Shown: positions 19,637 to 30,824, counted from the first letter of the stretch. The stretch is DNA of 64,000 nucleotides from Orenia metallireducens (GCF_003001995.1 NZ_PVNB01000001.1:282203-346202), one strand, 5' to 3'. Notes: generated by a model not told the origin, from the letters alone. A program made the numbers and translations.

Positions 19637-21334
19637 TTAATCTGATTCAATTGCACCTAAATCTGGAGCTGAACCATTATATTCAATACCATCTGCTAAA
19701 ACACCTACATCAATCAAATCACTACCAGACTTAAGATGTAGAAATCCATTACTAGTAGGATCAGAATCTATACCAGGTGTTAATGTGATAAAGTCCGATT
19801 CATCTGCTGTATAATACCAATAAATATCGTCTTCTGTAAGCGCATTTGGAGCAGAGATATCTCCTACTATTCTATCATTATGCCCTCCAGCAAAAGAAAT
19901 ATTATTGATAAATACATGGCTAGCACCATCACGCGTATGGAAATTATGATCACCATTATTATAAGCAGTATTATTTATAAACTTAATACTACCGGTGTTC
20001 CCATTATCTGTAAAACCATGCTTCCCATTATTAAAAGCAATGCTACGACGAACAATGTGGTTCACATAGATACCAGAACTACCGAGTTTAAAGCCATTCT
20101 TATCTCCATTTCCTGATGTATTACCATCACTCAACAATCCATTATCATGAGCAATACAATCTTCTATTGTTACTACCCCAATTGGACCTGTTGCCGACTT
20201 AGCATATAAATCCCAACCATCATCAATATTATGATGTGATACGCATCCTCGGAATATATTACCTTCTCCAACTGTTAATTTAGGTGCAAATCCATCAGCA
20301 TCTTCATGATCACTATCAGCATTATCATGGGATTCAGAGTTAAGAATCAAATTATTCGATGGCCATTCACTAATATCATCATAATTACTATTAATTCTGC
20401 TAACTTGAAGACCTGAATCTCTATTATATCTAAAAACACACTCTTCTATTATATTATTATTACCAGCAAGTAACATCCCGTTATCACCGGCATTTTGGAT
20501 AATAACACCTTTAATGTGCCAGTAATCACCAGAAAGAACAATACCACGATTAGATGAATCTTCTGCCATAGCTGAAAAATCTAGAACAGGCGTTGCATTG
20601 TTATAAGCAACTATCTTCTTTCTAGCACCAGAGGCTCCATCATTGCCCTCTGCTATAATAACTGTCTGTGAAAGAGCGTAAGTACCATCCTCTAAATAGA
20701 TAGTATTGCCTGCTTGAATTGATTCAATTGCTTCCTGTAATGTCATAGAATCATTGGGCGCAAGTAATATGTCCCCTTCTTCTAGTTCAATAGAAGCTTG
20801 GTCACCGTTACCTGCTGATGGTTGATTTCCAGTAATCTCAATCCAATCAATATTAGCTAAACCATCATCAGTTTTAGCAACTAATCGAATACTATTATCC
20901 CCAGCCTGGAGATTTACACTTACCAAAGAAGTTGTTGACCAACTAGACCAACCCCCTGTTGCTGAAAAATCAATATCAGAAATCTGCTTACTATCATTAA
21001 CTAAGACTTCAGCTGCACGGTTAGCTGAACCACCATTAGCAAATCTCCACTGAAGTTCATAACTACCAGCAGAAGGTACATTAATCACCCATTCTATATA
21101 ACTTCCAAGGTAATTTAGAGTATTGGCATAACCATTACCTGTATAACTAGAATGTTCTGATTCAATAGAACCATCGACTTCTACAAAACCAGTTTCATTT
21201 TCTTGAATCTCTAAAGTACTTTCTGCAGCCAAAACTTTTGATGAAGTCCATCCTCCAAAAAAACTGGTTATACAAAAAACCAACAAGAAAATAGTACCAA
21301 CTGATTTTAATTTTTCCCCTAAATTATTCTTCAA
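19637..21334 (-). CDS. Secreted pectate lyase, PL9-like, with N-terminal carbohydrate-binding domain
   Basis: 565 residues. A signal peptide (about 1-37, ending VLAA), a CBM6/35-like beta-sandwich (about 40-168, ending GLANIDWIEITG), a short linker, then a right-handed beta-helix with many N-rich turns. The Ca2+-site pattern of PelL (Asp209, Asp233, Asp234, Asp237) recurs with identical spacing as Asp347, Asp371, Asp372 and Asp375 in ADGFAPKL...DDGWD. The catalytic-type Lys is probably Lys416 in NGFKLG (Lys412 is the alternative). Expected to cut polygalacturonate outside the cell. TTG start with GGAGGAAAT site. It has its own terminator and sits alone between housekeeping genes, suggesting insertion or transfer. 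Confidence 0.87.
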   Translation of the reverse strand: MKNNLGEKLKSVGTIFLLVFCITSFFGGWTSSKVLAAESTLEIQENETGFVEVDGSIESEHSSYTGNGYANTLNYLGSYIEWVINVPSAGSYELQWRFANGGSANRAAEVLVNDSKQISDIDFSATGGWSSWSTTSLVSVNLQAGDNSIRLVAKTDDGLANIDWIEITGNQPSAGNGDQASIELEEGDILLAPNDSMTLQEAIESIQAGNTIYLEDGTYALSQTVIIAEGNDGASGARKKIVAYNNATPVLDFSAMAEDSSNRGIVLSGDYWHIKGVIIQNAGDNGMLLAGNNNIIEECVFRYNRDSGLQVSRINSNYDDISEWPSNNLILNSESHDNADSDHEDADGFAPKLTVGEGNIFRGCVSHHNIDDGWDLYAKSATGPIGVVTIEDCIAHDNGLLSDGNTSGNGDKNGFKLGSSGIYVNHIVRRSIAFNNGKHGFTDNGNTGSIKFINNTAYNNGDHNFHTRDGASHVFINNISFAGGHNDRIVGDISAPNALTEDDIYWYYTADESDFITLTPGIDSDPTSNGFLHLKSGSDLIDVGVLADGIEYNGSAPDLGAIESD

Positions 21335-21903
21335 AATAATTTCCTCCTTAATATATTTATAAGCCTTATTCCACTATGTCTTTCGCTTTACCTAGAGCCT
21401 CTAATTTAATTATCAACAATCAATTTAATCACCTCCTTATAAAAATTTATATCTCTTATAACACATGTAAATATTTGACTTTTGTGAAAATTATAATTAT
21501 TGAACCGAACTACTTTGGAAATCGTTTTCCTAAGTCTCTAATAGATATAACATTAAATAAAAAACTAATATACTCAATTATTATATTAGAATAATAGGTC
21601 ACTATTAGGTATTTCCGGTGGTTTTTTCGAAAAAATACCCTTGAATAAGGATAAATTTGAAAGTTTATAGTTTAAAATATAGATATTATATTCCATATAT
21701 TAAGCAAGACAGTATAAATCAAAAGTTTACTTCAATCTTTACTATAAATAACAGAATAATTATTGACTATATTACTATAAATTGATTTTATTTTCTTTTA
21801 TTACTTTTTTTGTTATCTAAGTATTTTATTTCTTCACGCCTGAATATTATCCTTCTTTTTATATTGAATAGATTAAATTAATTTAAAATTTGTAGTCTTA
21901 AGG
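21335..21903. other. Long AT-rich region upstream of the pectate lyase
   Basis: About 570 bases with no supported gene. A hairpin with arms GGTATTT and AAATACC (21613-21643) surrounds CCGGTGG and TTTTTTCGAAAAAA; it is the only G/C-rich feature. The length suggests that the promoter and any inducer-responsive operator of the lyase lie here, but none was identified. Confidence 0.4.
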
Positions 21904-21938
21904 ATAAAAAAAGTAGACCTCAAAATTGAGATCTACTC
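21904..21938 (-). terminator. Terminator overlapping the prmC stop
   Basis: AGTAGATCTCAA / TTGAGGTCTACT followed by TTTTTTTATCC on the minus transcript. Confidence 0.88.
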
Positions 21939-22790
21939 CTTAGTAGCTAAAACCACTCTCTCGATTCCAGCATAATCTTTAATTATCTTTATATTATCAA
22001 AGTTATTATTCTCTAATAAAGATGCTACATCATCAGCTTGATTAATCCCTATTTCAAAAGCAATCAATCCACCTGTATTCAACTTAGTTAATGATTGATT
22101 AATAATCTCTCGATAAAAATCTAATCCATCCTGCCCACCATCTAGAGCTGTTATTGGTTCATTTTTGACTTCCCTCTGTAAATCCTTTATATCAGACGTA
22201 GGGATATAGGGTGGGTTAGAGACTATAATATCTACCATTTCACTAACAGGTTCTAATAAACTACCTAATCTAAAATCTATCTTATCTAAGAGTTCATAAT
22301 TATCAGCATTCTCTTTAGCCACATCTAAAGCATCAGCAGATATATCAACCGCTATCGCTTCTATCTCTTTTTCTGCTAGCTTAGTCAAACTAACTATAAT
22401 TGCTCCACTTCCTGTTCCTACATCAACAACCTTAACTCTATCTAAGCCTACAGCTTTAATCTTATCTAAAATAACCTCCACCAAATGCTCTGTCTCTGGT
22501 CGTGGAATCAAGGTAGCCTCAGTAACCTTAAAATTTAAAGACATAAACTCTTGCTTAGCAATAATATAAGCAACAGGGGTACCTTTACTACGCGCAATTA
22601 CAAACTGACGATATTTATCTACTTCCCCTTTAGTCAAAGGCTTATCAAAATTGACATAGAGATTTATTCTCTCCATATCCAATACCTCTGATAATAAAAT
22701 CTCAGCATCTAAACGAGCACTAGCAATTTCATAATTTTGAAAATGTTTAACAGTTCTATCAAGTATCTCCTTAACCGTTAGAAGTTCCAA
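21933..22790 (-). CDS. prmC: Release factor glutamine methyltransferase (PrmC)
   Basis: N5-methylates the Gln of the GGQ motif in peptide-release factors. An N-terminal helical domain is followed by a SAM-binding fold with VVDVGTGSGAIIVSL (about 120-134) and the catalytic NPPY in IVSNPPYIPTSD. 285 residues. Begins with TTG only one base after the prfA stop, so its translation depends on prfA, its own substrate gene. Confidence 0.96.
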   Translation of the reverse strand: MELLTVKEILDRTVKHFQNYEIASARLDAEILLSEVLDMERINLYVNFDKPLTKGEVDKYRQFVIARSKGTPVAYIIAKQEFMSLNFKVTEATLIPRPETEHLVEVILDKIKAVGLDRVKVVDVGTGSGAIIVSLTKLAEKEIEAIAVDISADALDVAKENADNYELLDKIDFRLGSLLEPVSEMVDIIVSNPPYIPTSDIKDLQREVKNEPITALDGGQDGLDFYREIINQSLTKLNTGGLIAFEIGINQADDVASLLENNNFDNIKIIKDYAGIERVVLATKE

Positions 22791-22791
22791 C

Positions 22792-23868
22792 TTAGTCCAC
22801 CAGCTTCAATTTCTCTATTTGGTCTGCTGTAGTTAAGGCTTCAATTACCTCATTTAAATCACCATCTAGGATAGCATCTAATTGATGCATTGTTAGATTA
22901 ATTCGATGATCAGTCACCCTTCCTTGTGGGAAGTTGTATGTTCTAATTCTTTCACTTCTATCACCAGTACCGACTTGGCTCTTTCTTGCTTCAGCAACTT
23001 CAGCTTGTTGCTCTGCTTCTATCTTTTCCTGCAACCTTGCTCTAAGAATTCTCATTGCCTTATCTCTATTCTTATGTTGAGATTTTTCATCTTGACAGGA
23101 TACTACTAACCCCGTAGGTAAATGGGTAATTCTAACAGCAGAGTCGGTAGTATTAACACTCTGACCACCTGGACCACTAGAGCGATAAGTATCAATCTTT
23201 AGGTCATTGGCATTGATCTCAATATCAACTTCTTCTGCTTCAGGCAATACCGCAACTGTAGAAGTTGATGTATGGATACGACCACTAGACTCTGTATTAG
23301 GTACTCTTTGTACTCTGTGAACTCCACTCTCATACTTTAAACGGCTATAAGCTCCCTTACCTTCAATCATAAATACAATCTCTTTATAGCCTCCCATTTC
23401 AGAGGGACTAGAGCTCATTACTTCAGTCTTCCAGCCTGCCCTCTCAGCATAACGGCTATACATTCTGTATAAGTCACCAGCAAAGATATTTGCCTCATCA
23501 CCACCAGCACCACCACGTATCTCAACAATAACGTTCTTATCATCATTAGGATCTTTAGGAATTAACATTAATGGTAATTTTTCTTCTAATTTTTCCATCT
23601 TTGGCTGTGCTTCATCTAACTGCATCTTAGCCAATTCAATCATCTCTTCATCATCAGCAATCTCTAAAACCTCTTCTGCCTCTTCTACATTTTCCTCTAA
23701 CTCTTTATATTCCTTATATTTTCCAACTATATCTCTTAAATCAGCATATTCCATAGATAACTTCTGGAACTTTTCTTGGTCATTAATAACCTCTGGATCG
23801 CTTAATAACTTTTCTATCTCTTTATAACGCTTCACAACACCTTCTAATTTGTCAATCCAATTCTTCAT
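22792..23868 (-). CDS. prfA: Peptide chain release factor 1
   Basis: Recognises UAA and UAG and triggers peptidyl-tRNA hydrolysis. 358 residues. The catalytic GGQ lies in [18 protein letters not shown] (about 230-247). The tripeptide anticodon position (PAT or PVT in most RF1) reads PNT in [14 protein letters not shown], a conservative variant. ATG at 23868 with GGAGG. First gene of the prfA-prmC pair. Confidence 0.97.
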   Translation of the reverse strand: MKNWIDKLEGVVKRYKEIEKLLSDPEVINDQEKFQKLSMEYADLRDIVGKYKEYKELEENVEEAEEVLEIADDEEMIELAKMQLDEAQPKMEKLEEKLPLMLIPKDPNDDKNVIVEIRGGAGGDEANIFAGDLYRMYSRYAERAGWKTEVMSSSPSEMGGYKEIVFMIEGKGAYSRLKYESGVHRVQRVPNTESSGRIHTSTSTVAVLPEAEEVDIEINANDLKIDTYRSSGPGGQSVNTTDSAVRITHLPTGLVVSCQDEKSQHKNRDKAMRILRARLQEKIEAEQQAEVAEARKSQVGTGDRSERIRTYNFPQGRVTDHRINLTMHQLDAILDGDLNEVIEALTTADQIEKLKLVD

Positions 23869-23953
23869 TAATAAACCTCCTCAATACATTTCCACAATAA
23901 TTCTATCTTATTATACCACAAATCTTATCGAAGTGAAGTAGAACAATAGATAG

Positions 23954-24050
23954 ATATTAAGACACTTTAGTAATGAGTGACGAGTGACGGGTAACGAGTA
24001 AAAATCTCCTCTCGTCACTTGTTACTCATCACTCATTACTGTCTTAATAT
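23954..24050. repeat. 97-bp inverted-repeat element (GAGTGACGAGT type)
   Basis: Outer ends ATATTAAGAC and GTCTTAATAT enclose two long arms built from TAATGAGTGACGAG-like units, separated by about 12 bases. Fragments of the same unit occur at 32940-32985, 35040-35190 and 54990-55023. The outer ends resemble those of the elements at 51756-51902 and 53263-53658. It lies between prfA and the YqhQ-like gene. Confidence 0.8.
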
Positions 24051-24102
24051 TCCCCTATTCTAATACTTCCTAAAATATCTTCTTTTATCGCAAAACTTAA
24101 GT

Positions 24103-24975
24103 CTAAACCACTTCCCGTTCTTCCTCTAATACTGTCTCTAAAGATTTAATAGCTACTTCTAACTGCTCTAAAGATGGTTCCTTAGTAGTTAATTTTTGTA
24201 GATATAGACCAGGTAGAGCTACTAATTTAAATAATCTATTTACCTTCTTCTTTCCTGCCTGTTTAATCAATTCATAAGAGAGACCAGCCACAACTGGTAA
24301 TAAAGCAATATGAATTAAAATTCTATTGACTAAAGTCGGTTTTCCAAAAAATGAGAACAATAGTACACTCATCATCATTACAATTAGTAAGAAGTTAGTT
24401 CCACATCTTGGATGAAGAGTAGAGAATTTTTGGGCATTCTCTGGTGTTAAAGGCAACTTGGATTCATAATTATGGATGACTTTATGCTCTGCTCCATGAT
24501 ATTGAAAGACCCTCTTAATATCCTCTAACCTAGATATAGCTACTATATATATCAAAAAGAAAGAAATCTTAATAATACCTTCACTTAAATTCAATAATAA
24601 AACCGAAGTAATATTATTCTCTAAAAAAGATACCAATAGTGCCGGTAATGCCACAAAAAGTCCTATTGCCAGACCAAAAGAAACCCCCATAGAACTTATT
24701 AATTCCCAAAATGTTAACTCTTCTTCCTCTTCACTGAACTGATTTGCAGAAAAGGTTAAAGCCTGTAGACCTAAAATTAATGATTGGAATAAGGCTACTA
24801 CCCCTCTAATGATAGGCCATTTTAAAAATTTAAATTTATCACTTAGTACTTTCAGCTTTCTTCTATCTAAGACTATCTGTCCATCTTCTTTACGGACTGC
24901 TATAGCTACATGGCTTTTACCTCTCATCATAACACCTTCAATAACAGCCTGACCACCATATTGAGTTTTAGACAT
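24103..24975 (-). CDS. YqhQ-like membrane protein (DUF1385)
   Basis: 290 residues; begins with the family signature YGGQAVIEGVMMRG, then about four to five membrane helices, and a conserved YHGAEHKVIHNYE...HPRCGTNFLL segment in the middle. The function is unknown; DUF1385 genes commonly lie beside rpmE and prfA in Clostridia, as here. ATG at 24975. Confidence 0.85.
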   Translation of the reverse strand: MSKTQYGGQAVIEGVMMRGKSHVAIAVRKEDGQIVLDRRKLKVLSDKFKFLKWPIIRGVVALFQSLILGLQALTFSANQFSEEEEELTFWELISSMGVSFGLAIGLFVALPALLVSFLENNITSVLLLNLSEGIIKISFFLIYIVAISRLEDIKRVFQYHGAEHKVIHNYESKLPLTPENAQKFSTLHPRCGTNFLLIVMMMSVLLFSFFGKPTLVNRILIHIALLPVVAGLSYELIKQAGKKKVNRLFKLVALPGLYLQKLTTKEPSLEQLEVAIKSLETVLEEEREVV

Positions 24976-25193
24976 CTATTTCCCCCCTATACTGAATTTT
25001 TTATCTTCTAAATATAATTCTATCACTTTATTACATGATTTAAAAGTTAGAATAAATAAGGGATTATAATTATTAGTCAACTATATAAACTATGCTTATG
25101 GCTAATTAGCAGATTCTCAACAAAGGGTACAGTAAATATGAACTAAGAACTCACTTTACATTTATCACTCCATATAAACTAATTACATTGAAT

Positions 25194-25225
25194 ATAAAAA
25201 ATAGCAGAGCATTTAGCCCTGCTAC
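25194..25225 (-). terminator. Terminator after rpmE
   Basis: AGCAGGGC-TAAAT-GCTCTGCT hairpin followed by ATTTTTTATATT, just after the rpmE stop. Confidence 0.85.
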
Positions 25226-25230
25226 CTTTA

Positions 25231-25434
25231 TTATTCGCCAATTCCATATTTCTCTTTGAATCTTGCGATTCTTCCACCTTTAGCAGATGTCTTCTGCTTA
25301 CCTGTATAGAATGGATGACAGTTGGAACAAATCTCCACCTTCATGTCACCTGTTGTAGTTTTAGTTTCAAAAACTTCCCCACAAGCACATGTTATAGTTG
25401 CATCTGTATATTCTGGATGGATTTCTTTTTTCAT
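25231..25434 (-). CDS. rpmE: Ribosomal protein bL31 (zinc form)
   Basis: 67 residues from the ATG at 25434 (an in-frame extension upstream lacks a ribosome site, while GAGGTGAG precedes this ATG). Four cysteines in CAC...CSNC form the zinc ribbon, marking the C+ (zinc-binding) paralogue. Located after rho and the M23 gene, as in the common rho-rpmE order. Confidence 0.95.
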   Translation of the reverse strand: MKKEIHPEYTDATITCACGEVFETKTTTGDMKVEICSNCHPFYTGKQKTSAKGGRIARFKEKYGIGE

Positions 25435-25524
25435 TTTGCTCACCTCTTTCCTTTGCCATCTTAATAAGTACTCGGTCAATATTTCAACTTTTACATTATA
25501 ACATAGTTAAAAAACTATTGCAAC

Positions 25525-26376
25525 CTAATCTAAATAAGTCAATGGATTTATAGCTTTATCTTTGATTCTAATTTCAAAGTGTAAATGAGGTCCTGTACTA
25601 CGACCAGTACTACCAGAATAAGCAATTATCTGCCCTTGATAAACTTTCTCTCCTGCTCTTACTAATAATCTAGAATTATGAGCATAACGGGTGGAAATTC
25701 CATTACCATGGTCAATATAGATTGCTTTACCATATCCTGAAAGATATCTACTTTGTGTGACCACTCCACTTTTAGCAGCTCTAACTAAAGACCCCCTTGG
25801 AGCAGCAATGTCTATACCCTTATGCATTCTTCCCCACCGTCTACCAAAGGGAGAAGTAATTCTTCTATATTTTGTTGGCCAGATAAATCCTAATCTCTTA
25901 TTGGTACTACTTTCCTTTGAGTAATAGGCCCCTTTAGCAGAATAACCCTTATCTCTAGACTTGTCAATTGGGACAATTAATAAATCGCCAACTTTAATCA
26001 AATTAGGATGTTTGAGATTATTGGCTTTAACCAACTCATAGCTACTAGTATTATGTGCCTGGGCAATACTCCAAATTGTCTCTCCTGCTTTTATCCTATG
26101 AATGATAACGTTACCACGGGGGACTTTTAATTTCTGTCCAACTACAATCATATTTTTATTAGCAAGATCAGGATTAAGATTTAGAAGAAGAGATAAATCA
26201 ACATTAAACTTCTTACTTATCTTCCAAAGCGTATCTCCTACCTTTACCTTGTATCTAAAAAAAGTTAATTGCTTATTGACCCTGTCAGAATTTAAGTCTA
26301 AGTTCGTCCTTGCTTCAACATCTGGTAGTGGTGCTATCAGCAAAAATAGGCTGATAACAATTAAAATTTTCTTCAT
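25525..26376 (-). CDS. Secreted LysM/M23 peptidoglycan endopeptidase
   Basis: 283 residues: signal peptide (1-22), two LysM repeats (about 41-86 and 91-137, each starting YKVKVGDTLWKIS or HRIKAGETIWSIA) that bind glycan, and an M23 domain (about 165-283) with intact zinc motifs HKGID and HLHFE. It should cut peptide crosslinks in the wall. It lies between rho and rpmE, a conserved position in several clostridial groups. The precise role (growth or sporulation) is not evident. Confidence 0.93.
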   Translation of the reverse strand: MKKILIVISLFLLIAPLPDVEARTNLDLNSDRVNKQLTFFRYKVKVGDTLWKISKKFNVDLSLLLNLNPDLANKNMIVVGQKLKVPRGNVIIHRIKAGETIWSIAQAHNTSSYELVKANNLKHPNLIKVGDLLIVPIDKSRDKGYSAKGAYYSKESSTNKRLGFIWPTKYRRITSPFGRRWGRMHKGIDIAAPRGSLVRAAKSGVVTQSRYLSGYGKAIYIDHGNGISTRYAHNSRLLVRAGEKVYQGQIIAYSGSTGRSTGPHLHFEIRIKDKAINPLTYLD

Positions 26377-26443
26377 TTTTTCACCTCTAAAATTATCTCA
26401 AGTAGCTATAATTTAGAACTACAAGTTATCACAAATCTAAGAT

Positions 26444-27688
26444 TTAAAATATCTTCTGTAGAGACTTTAACATTGCCTTATTATTTTTACTTGCTTTTAA
26501 TTGTTTGATGAAGGAATCAATAATCTCAGTCGGATTATTATTCATATTCCGTCTTATCTTCCACATTGTATCAAGTTCTGCCTCTGATAATAATAGCTCT
26601 TCCTTTCTAGTACCCGAAAGATTAACATCGATTGCAGGAAATAACCTCTTCTGTGCTAAATTACGACTTAAATGTAGCTCCATATTTCCTGTACCTTTAA
26701 ATTCTTCATAAATCACATCATCCATTCTACTTCCTGTCTCTACTAAGGCAGTAGCCAAGATAGTTAAACTTCCACCCTCTTCAATATTTCTAGCTGCTCC
26801 AAAGAACCTTTTGGGTTTATGAAGTGCTGTTGGGTCTAATCCTCCTGATAAAGTACGACCACTTGATGGAATAGTTACATTGTAAGCTCTAGCCAGCCTA
26901 GTTATACTATCTAATAAAATAATAACATTCTGCTTCTGTTCTACTAATCTTTTAGCTTTCTCTAAGACAAGTTCTGATACATTAATATGATTTTGCGGTG
27001 GTTCATCAAAAGTAGAGCAGATTACCTCTGCATCAACAGAACGGCGCATATCAGTGACCTCTTCAGGTCGTTCATCGATTAATAGAATCATCAGTTTCGA
27101 TTCTGGAAAGTTAGTAGTAATACTATTAGCTATCTTTTTTAATAATACAGTCTTACCTGCTTTTGGTGGAGCAACAATCAATCCCCGTTGTCCCATTCCA
27201 ATTGGAGCTATTAAATCTATTAAACGACTAGAAATCTCACTAGAATCATGCTCTAGAGTTATTCTCTTTTGTGGATATAAAGGGGTTAAATCTTCAAAAT
27301 GGGGTCGTTGTTGAGCTAATTCAGGATTTTGATAATTAACAGCCTCTATTCTAAGTAAAGCAAAATAACGCTCATTCTCTTTAGGCTGTCGCACTTGTCC
27401 AGAGACTACGTCTCCATTTCTTAAATCAAAACGCCGTATTTGAGAAGCTGATATGTAGATATCATCGGTACTAGGAACATACTTAGATGGTCTTAAAAAT
27501 CCATATCCATCAGGAAGTATCTCTAATACCCCTTCAGCAAAGATTAAACCTCCCTTCTCAGTTTCAGACTTCAATATTTCAAAAATTAATTCTTTTTTCT
27601 TTAATCTAGTGTAACCTGTGATTCCTAAAGTTTTTGCAATTTCATATAATTCTGTTATAGTCTTCCCTTCCAACTCAGTAATATTCAT
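26444..27688 (-). CDS. rho: Transcription termination factor Rho
   Basis: 414 residues. N-terminal Rho-N helix bundle, cold-shock RNA-binding domain ([18 protein letters not shown], about 52-69), then the RecA-like motor with Walker [11 protein letters not shown] (about 174-183), Walker [17 protein letters not shown] and the Q/R-loops. No low-complexity insertion, so a compact Firmicute form. Confidence 0.97.
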   Translation of the reverse strand: MNITELEGKTITELYEIAKTLGITGYTRLKKKELIFEILKSETEKGGLIFAEGVLEILPDGYGFLRPSKYVPSTDDIYISASQIRRFDLRNGDVVSGQVRQPKENERYFALLRIEAVNYQNPELAQQRPHFEDLTPLYPQKRITLEHDSSEISSRLIDLIAPIGMGQRGLIVAPPKAGKTVLLKKIANSITTNFPESKLMILLIDERPEEVTDMRRSVDAEVICSTFDEPPQNHINVSELVLEKAKRLVEQKQNVIILLDSITRLARAYNVTIPSSGRTLSGGLDPTALHKPKRFFGAARNIEEGGSLTILATALVETGSRMDDVIYEEFKGTGNMELHLSRNLAQKRLFPAIDVNLSGTRKEELLLSEAELDTMWKIRRNMNNNPTEIIDSFIKQLKASKNNKAMLKSLQKIF

Positions 27689-27705
27689 TAAGAATAACTC
27701 CCTCT

Positions 27706-28716
27706 CTAAAAATTAATTCCCAATTTAAAAAGCAAATATACTCCAAAAAGATAAACTCCTGTTATTGCAATAGAGTCCCAACCTACCGTTAAGAAAGTCT
27801 TTTTGGAACGATAAAAGAGACCAATTACTGCAATTCCACTCAATATTAGCCCTAAAGTAGCTGTTATAGTATGGTTTAAAGATACCACAGACAATATAGA
27901 GCCTTCCTTATAAAATATATCTGCTACTAAAATGATTACCATATTAAATATATTACTTCCAAAAACATTTCCTACAGCAATATCATAAGCATTGATTCTA
28001 ATTGCTGATATAGAAGCAACTACTTCAGGCAATGAAGTTGCTGCTGCAACTAAAATACTACCCATAAAGGTTGCATCAAGTCCACTTATCTTAGCAATTT
28101 TATCTGCTGAGGATGATAGATATATACCAGAAATTATTATAAATATAGCGGCAACAGCAAAACCTATTATCGCCTTCTTCAATGATGTACCATCTTCTAT
28201 TAACTCTTCTTCAAGCTCATCCTCTAACCTATTCTTCTTCTCATAACGGAATATTAAACGTGCTCCAATTATATAAGTCAAAAAAATTACAATAGCACCT
28301 AAACCTACTCCAAATAACTCTACATGAAAATCACTTAATTTATTAACTAAGATAAACAAAGTAGCAAATCCAGCTAATAACATTCCTAATAATGCAGATA
28401 AGATATGTTTAGAATGAACCCTAAGCATAAATGGGCCTGCCCCATGTATTAAATCTACTAAAGCCAGAATCATTAGATTAAAGGTATTACTTCCAAAAAC
28501 ATTTCCTATTGCAATATCAGGAGCACCTATAAAAGATGCCGTACCACTACTAACCACCTCAGGCAAAGATGTGGCACCTGCTACTAAAATACTTCCTACT
28601 AAAGCTTGCCCTAATCCTGTTTTATCAGCAATAACATCACCATAATCTGATAATTTAGTTCCAGCAATTATTATGACTGTTGCTGATATTAAAAAGATAA
28701 TCCATAATTCTAACAA
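27706..28716 (-). CDS. Calcium/sodium antiporter (CaCA family, YrbG-like)
   Basis: 336 residues, about ten membrane helices in two inverted halves. Each half carries the alpha repeat: [16 protein letters not shown]...[12 protein letters not shown] (about 41-85) and [16 protein letters not shown]...[12 protein letters not shown] (second half), with the ion-binding Glu and Asn/Ser residues. Cation exchange against Na+ would fit a sodium-based energy economy; Ca2+ or K+ as the counter-ion is uncertain. TTG start with GGAGGAG. Confidence 0.9.
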   Translation of the reverse strand: MLELWIIFLISATVIIIAGTKLSDYGDVIADKTGLGQALVGSILVAGATSLPEVVSSGTASFIGAPDIAIGNVFGSNTFNLMILALVDLIHGAGPFMLRVHSKHILSALLGMLLAGFATLFILVNKLSDFHVELFGVGLGAIVIFLTYIIGARLIFRYEKKNRLEDELEEELIEDGTSLKKAIIGFAVAAIFIIISGIYLSSSADKIAKISGLDATFMGSILVAAATSLPEVVASISAIRINAYDIAVGNVFGSNIFNMVIILVADIFYKEGSILSVVSLNHTITATLGLILSGIAVIGLFYRSKKTFLTVGWDSIAITGVYLFGVYLLFKLGINF

Positions 28717-28807
28717 CTCTACTCCTCCTATTTGTCAATAAGTTACTGTTTTTCATTATCTAAGAAATTCACCATTAATTATATCATTTTATCTATCAAT
28801 CAGTCAA

Positions 28808-29794
28808 TTAAAATTCCTGATCAAAGGGTAAAGGCTTTTGGTCTAAACAGTGAATTGCTTCAACCAATCTCATAGTTCCTGTCTTAGAACGCATAACTAA
28901 AGAGTGAGTAATAGCATTATTTTCTTGGAATCTAACCCCTTTTAGCATCTCACCATCAGTAACTCCAGTAGCTGAAAAGATAATCTCATCACCAGCAGCC
29001 AAGTCTTCTAACCTCAAAGCCTCATTCACATTATCAATTCCCATCTCCTTAGCCCGCTCTATCTCTTCATCATTTCTAGGAATCAATCTAGCCTGCATAT
29101 CTCCACCTATACATTTTAATCCAGCAGCTGCTAATACCCCCTCAGGAGCACCACCAATCCCCATCATTATATCTACCCCTGTATCAGGTAATGCAGTAGC
29201 TAAAGCACCAGCTACATCTCCATCTTTAATTAACTTAATTCTAGCTCCAACCCTCCTTACCTGCTCTATCAATCCATCCTCTACACGGTGACGAGGCTTA
29301 TCTAAAATTACTACTGTAATATCTTCAATAGCCTTACCCTTTGCCTTAGCAACAGCTTTAATATTTTCTTCTACAGAAGCATCGATATCAATTGCTCCTT
29401 TAGCATCTGGACCTACAGCAATCTTATCCATATACATATCTGGAGCATGTAAAAGAGATCCATGTGAAGCTACTGCTAAAACTGACAAGGCATTAGGTCG
29501 CCCTTCTGCAATAATAGTTGTTCCTTCTAAAGGATCTACTGCTATATCAACTTTAGGAACCTCCCCCGCTCTAGTTCCAATCTTCTCACCAATGTATAGC
29601 ATAGGAGCCTCATCAATCTCTCCTTCTCCAATAACTACCTCTCCATCTATATCTATAGTATCAAACATTCCTCGCATAGCATCTACTGCTGCTTGGTCTG
29701 CAGAGTCTTTATCTCCTCTGCCCATCCATCTTGCTGAAGCAAGGGCTGCTGCCTCTGTTACTCTAACAAATTCAATTGCCAATTCTCTTTGCAT
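28808..29794 (-). CDS. glpX: Fructose-1,6-bisphosphatase class II (GlpX)
   Basis: 328 residues; gluconeogenic phosphatase with the lithium-sensitive metal-binding fold. Family marks are the [15 protein letters not shown] segment (about 57-71), VDPLEGTT (86-93) and [17 protein letters not shown]. Neighbours fba upstream and rho downstream; the fba-glpX pair forms consecutive steps of gluconeogenesis. Confidence 0.96.
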   Translation of the reverse strand: MQRELAIEFVRVTEAAALASARWMGRGDKDSADQAAVDAMRGMFDTIDIDGEVVIGEGEIDEAPMLYIGEKIGTRAGEVPKVDIAVDPLEGTTIIAEGRPNALSVLAVASHGSLLHAPDMYMDKIAVGPDAKGAIDIDASVEENIKAVAKAKGKAIEDITVVILDKPRHRVEDGLIEQVRRVGARIKLIKDGDVAGALATALPDTGVDIMMGIGGAPEGVLAAAGLKCIGGDMQARLIPRNDEEIERAKEMGIDNVNEALRLEDLAAGDEIIFSATGVTDGEMLKGVRFQENNAITHSLVMRSKTGTMRLVEAIHCLDQKPLPFDQEF

Positions 29795-29908
29795 TATCTA
29801 TTATCCCCCTTATTATTGATAAATTATTAATTAATTTATAAAATTCCATCTAATTGAAATAATATAAAATTATATACATTAGACGTATAACTTTTATTAT
29901 TTTTAAAC

Positions 29909-29944
29909 AGAAAAAAGGGGCAGAACAAATTCTGCACCTTTTTG
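29909..29944 (-). terminator. Terminator after fba
   Basis: GGTGCAGAA / TTCTGCCCC hairpin flanked by a T-run on the minus transcript, 26 bases past the fba stop. Confidence 0.88.
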
Positions 29945-29969
29945 AAAAAATAGTATATATTTTTGTAAA

Positions 29970-30824
29970 TTAAGCTTTATTAGCACTACCAAAAGTATCG
30001 ATTTTCTCTTTAGCAGCTTCAATAATTCCAGCTTTACCTGGTCCAATGATTTTACGTGGGTCATATACTTTTGTATCATTTGCGATTACCTCACGTACAA
30101 TCTTTGTCCAAGCTTGTTGGAATTCAGTATTTACATTAATTTTACAAGTTCCACAGCTGATTGCTTTTTCAATATCAGCAGTTGGAATACCAGTTCCTCC
30201 ATGTAATACTTGAGGAATATCAGCAAGACTTCTGATTTCTGCCATTTCATCAAAACCTAAATCAGGTTCTCCCTCATAAGGACCATGCACAGAACCTAAT
30301 GCTGGCGCTAATGCATCGATACCAGTCTTTTCAACTAGCTCTTTACATTCTTGAGGGTCAGCATATTTAATGCCTCCAATTATACCATCTTCTTCTCCAC
30401 CTACAGTACCTAATTCTGCTTCAACAGATGCACCATTTGCATGTGCATAGTCAACTACTTTCTTAGTAGTAGCAATGTTCTCTTCAAGTGGATGATGAGA
30501 TGCATCAATCATAACAGATGTAAATCCAGCGTCAATTGCTGCTTTACAGCTTTCAAAGCTTGTTCCATGGTCTAAGTGAAGTGCAACAGGGATAGTAATG
30601 TCCATATCTTCTAATAAACCTGCTACCATATTTACTATGGTTTTGAATCCACCCATGTAACGCCCAGCACCTTCAGATACTCCTAAGATAACAGGTGATT
30701 TCTTAGCTTCACAAGCCTCTAAGATAGCTTGAGTCCACTCTAAATTATTGATATTAAACTGTCCTACTGCATACTTCTCTTCTTTTGCTTTGTTCAACAT
30801 GTCAGTCATTGATACTAATGCCAT
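29970..30824 (-). CDS. fba: Fructose-bisphosphate aldolase, class II
   Basis: 284 residues, zinc-dependent aldol cleavage of fructose-1,6-bisphosphate. Zinc and catalytic region HLDHGTSFE (about 83-91), [13 protein letters not shown] (138-150) and LHGGTGIP with the phosphate-binding GG. ATG at 30824. A long leader (over 250 bases) separates it from the best promoter candidate. Confidence 0.97.
   Translation of the reverse strand: MALVSMTDMLNKAKEEKYAVGQFNINNLEWTQAILEACEAKKSPVILGVSEGAGRYMGGFKTIVNMVAGLLEDMDITIPVALHLDHGTSFESCKAAIDAGFTSVMIDASHHPLEENIATTKKVVDYAHANGASVEAELGTVGGEEDGIIGGIKYADPQECKELVEKTGIDALAPALGSVHGPYEGEPDLGFDEMAEIRSLADIPQVLHGGTGIPTADIEKAISCGTCKINVNTEFQQAWTKIVREVIANDTKVYDPRKIIGPGKAGIIEAAKEKIDTFGSANKA

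Noticed and set aside
21376..21594. 72-codon plus-strand frame upstream of the pectate lyase
   Set aside because: AT-rich, hydrophobic/asparagine-rich translation without ribosome site or family resemblance.
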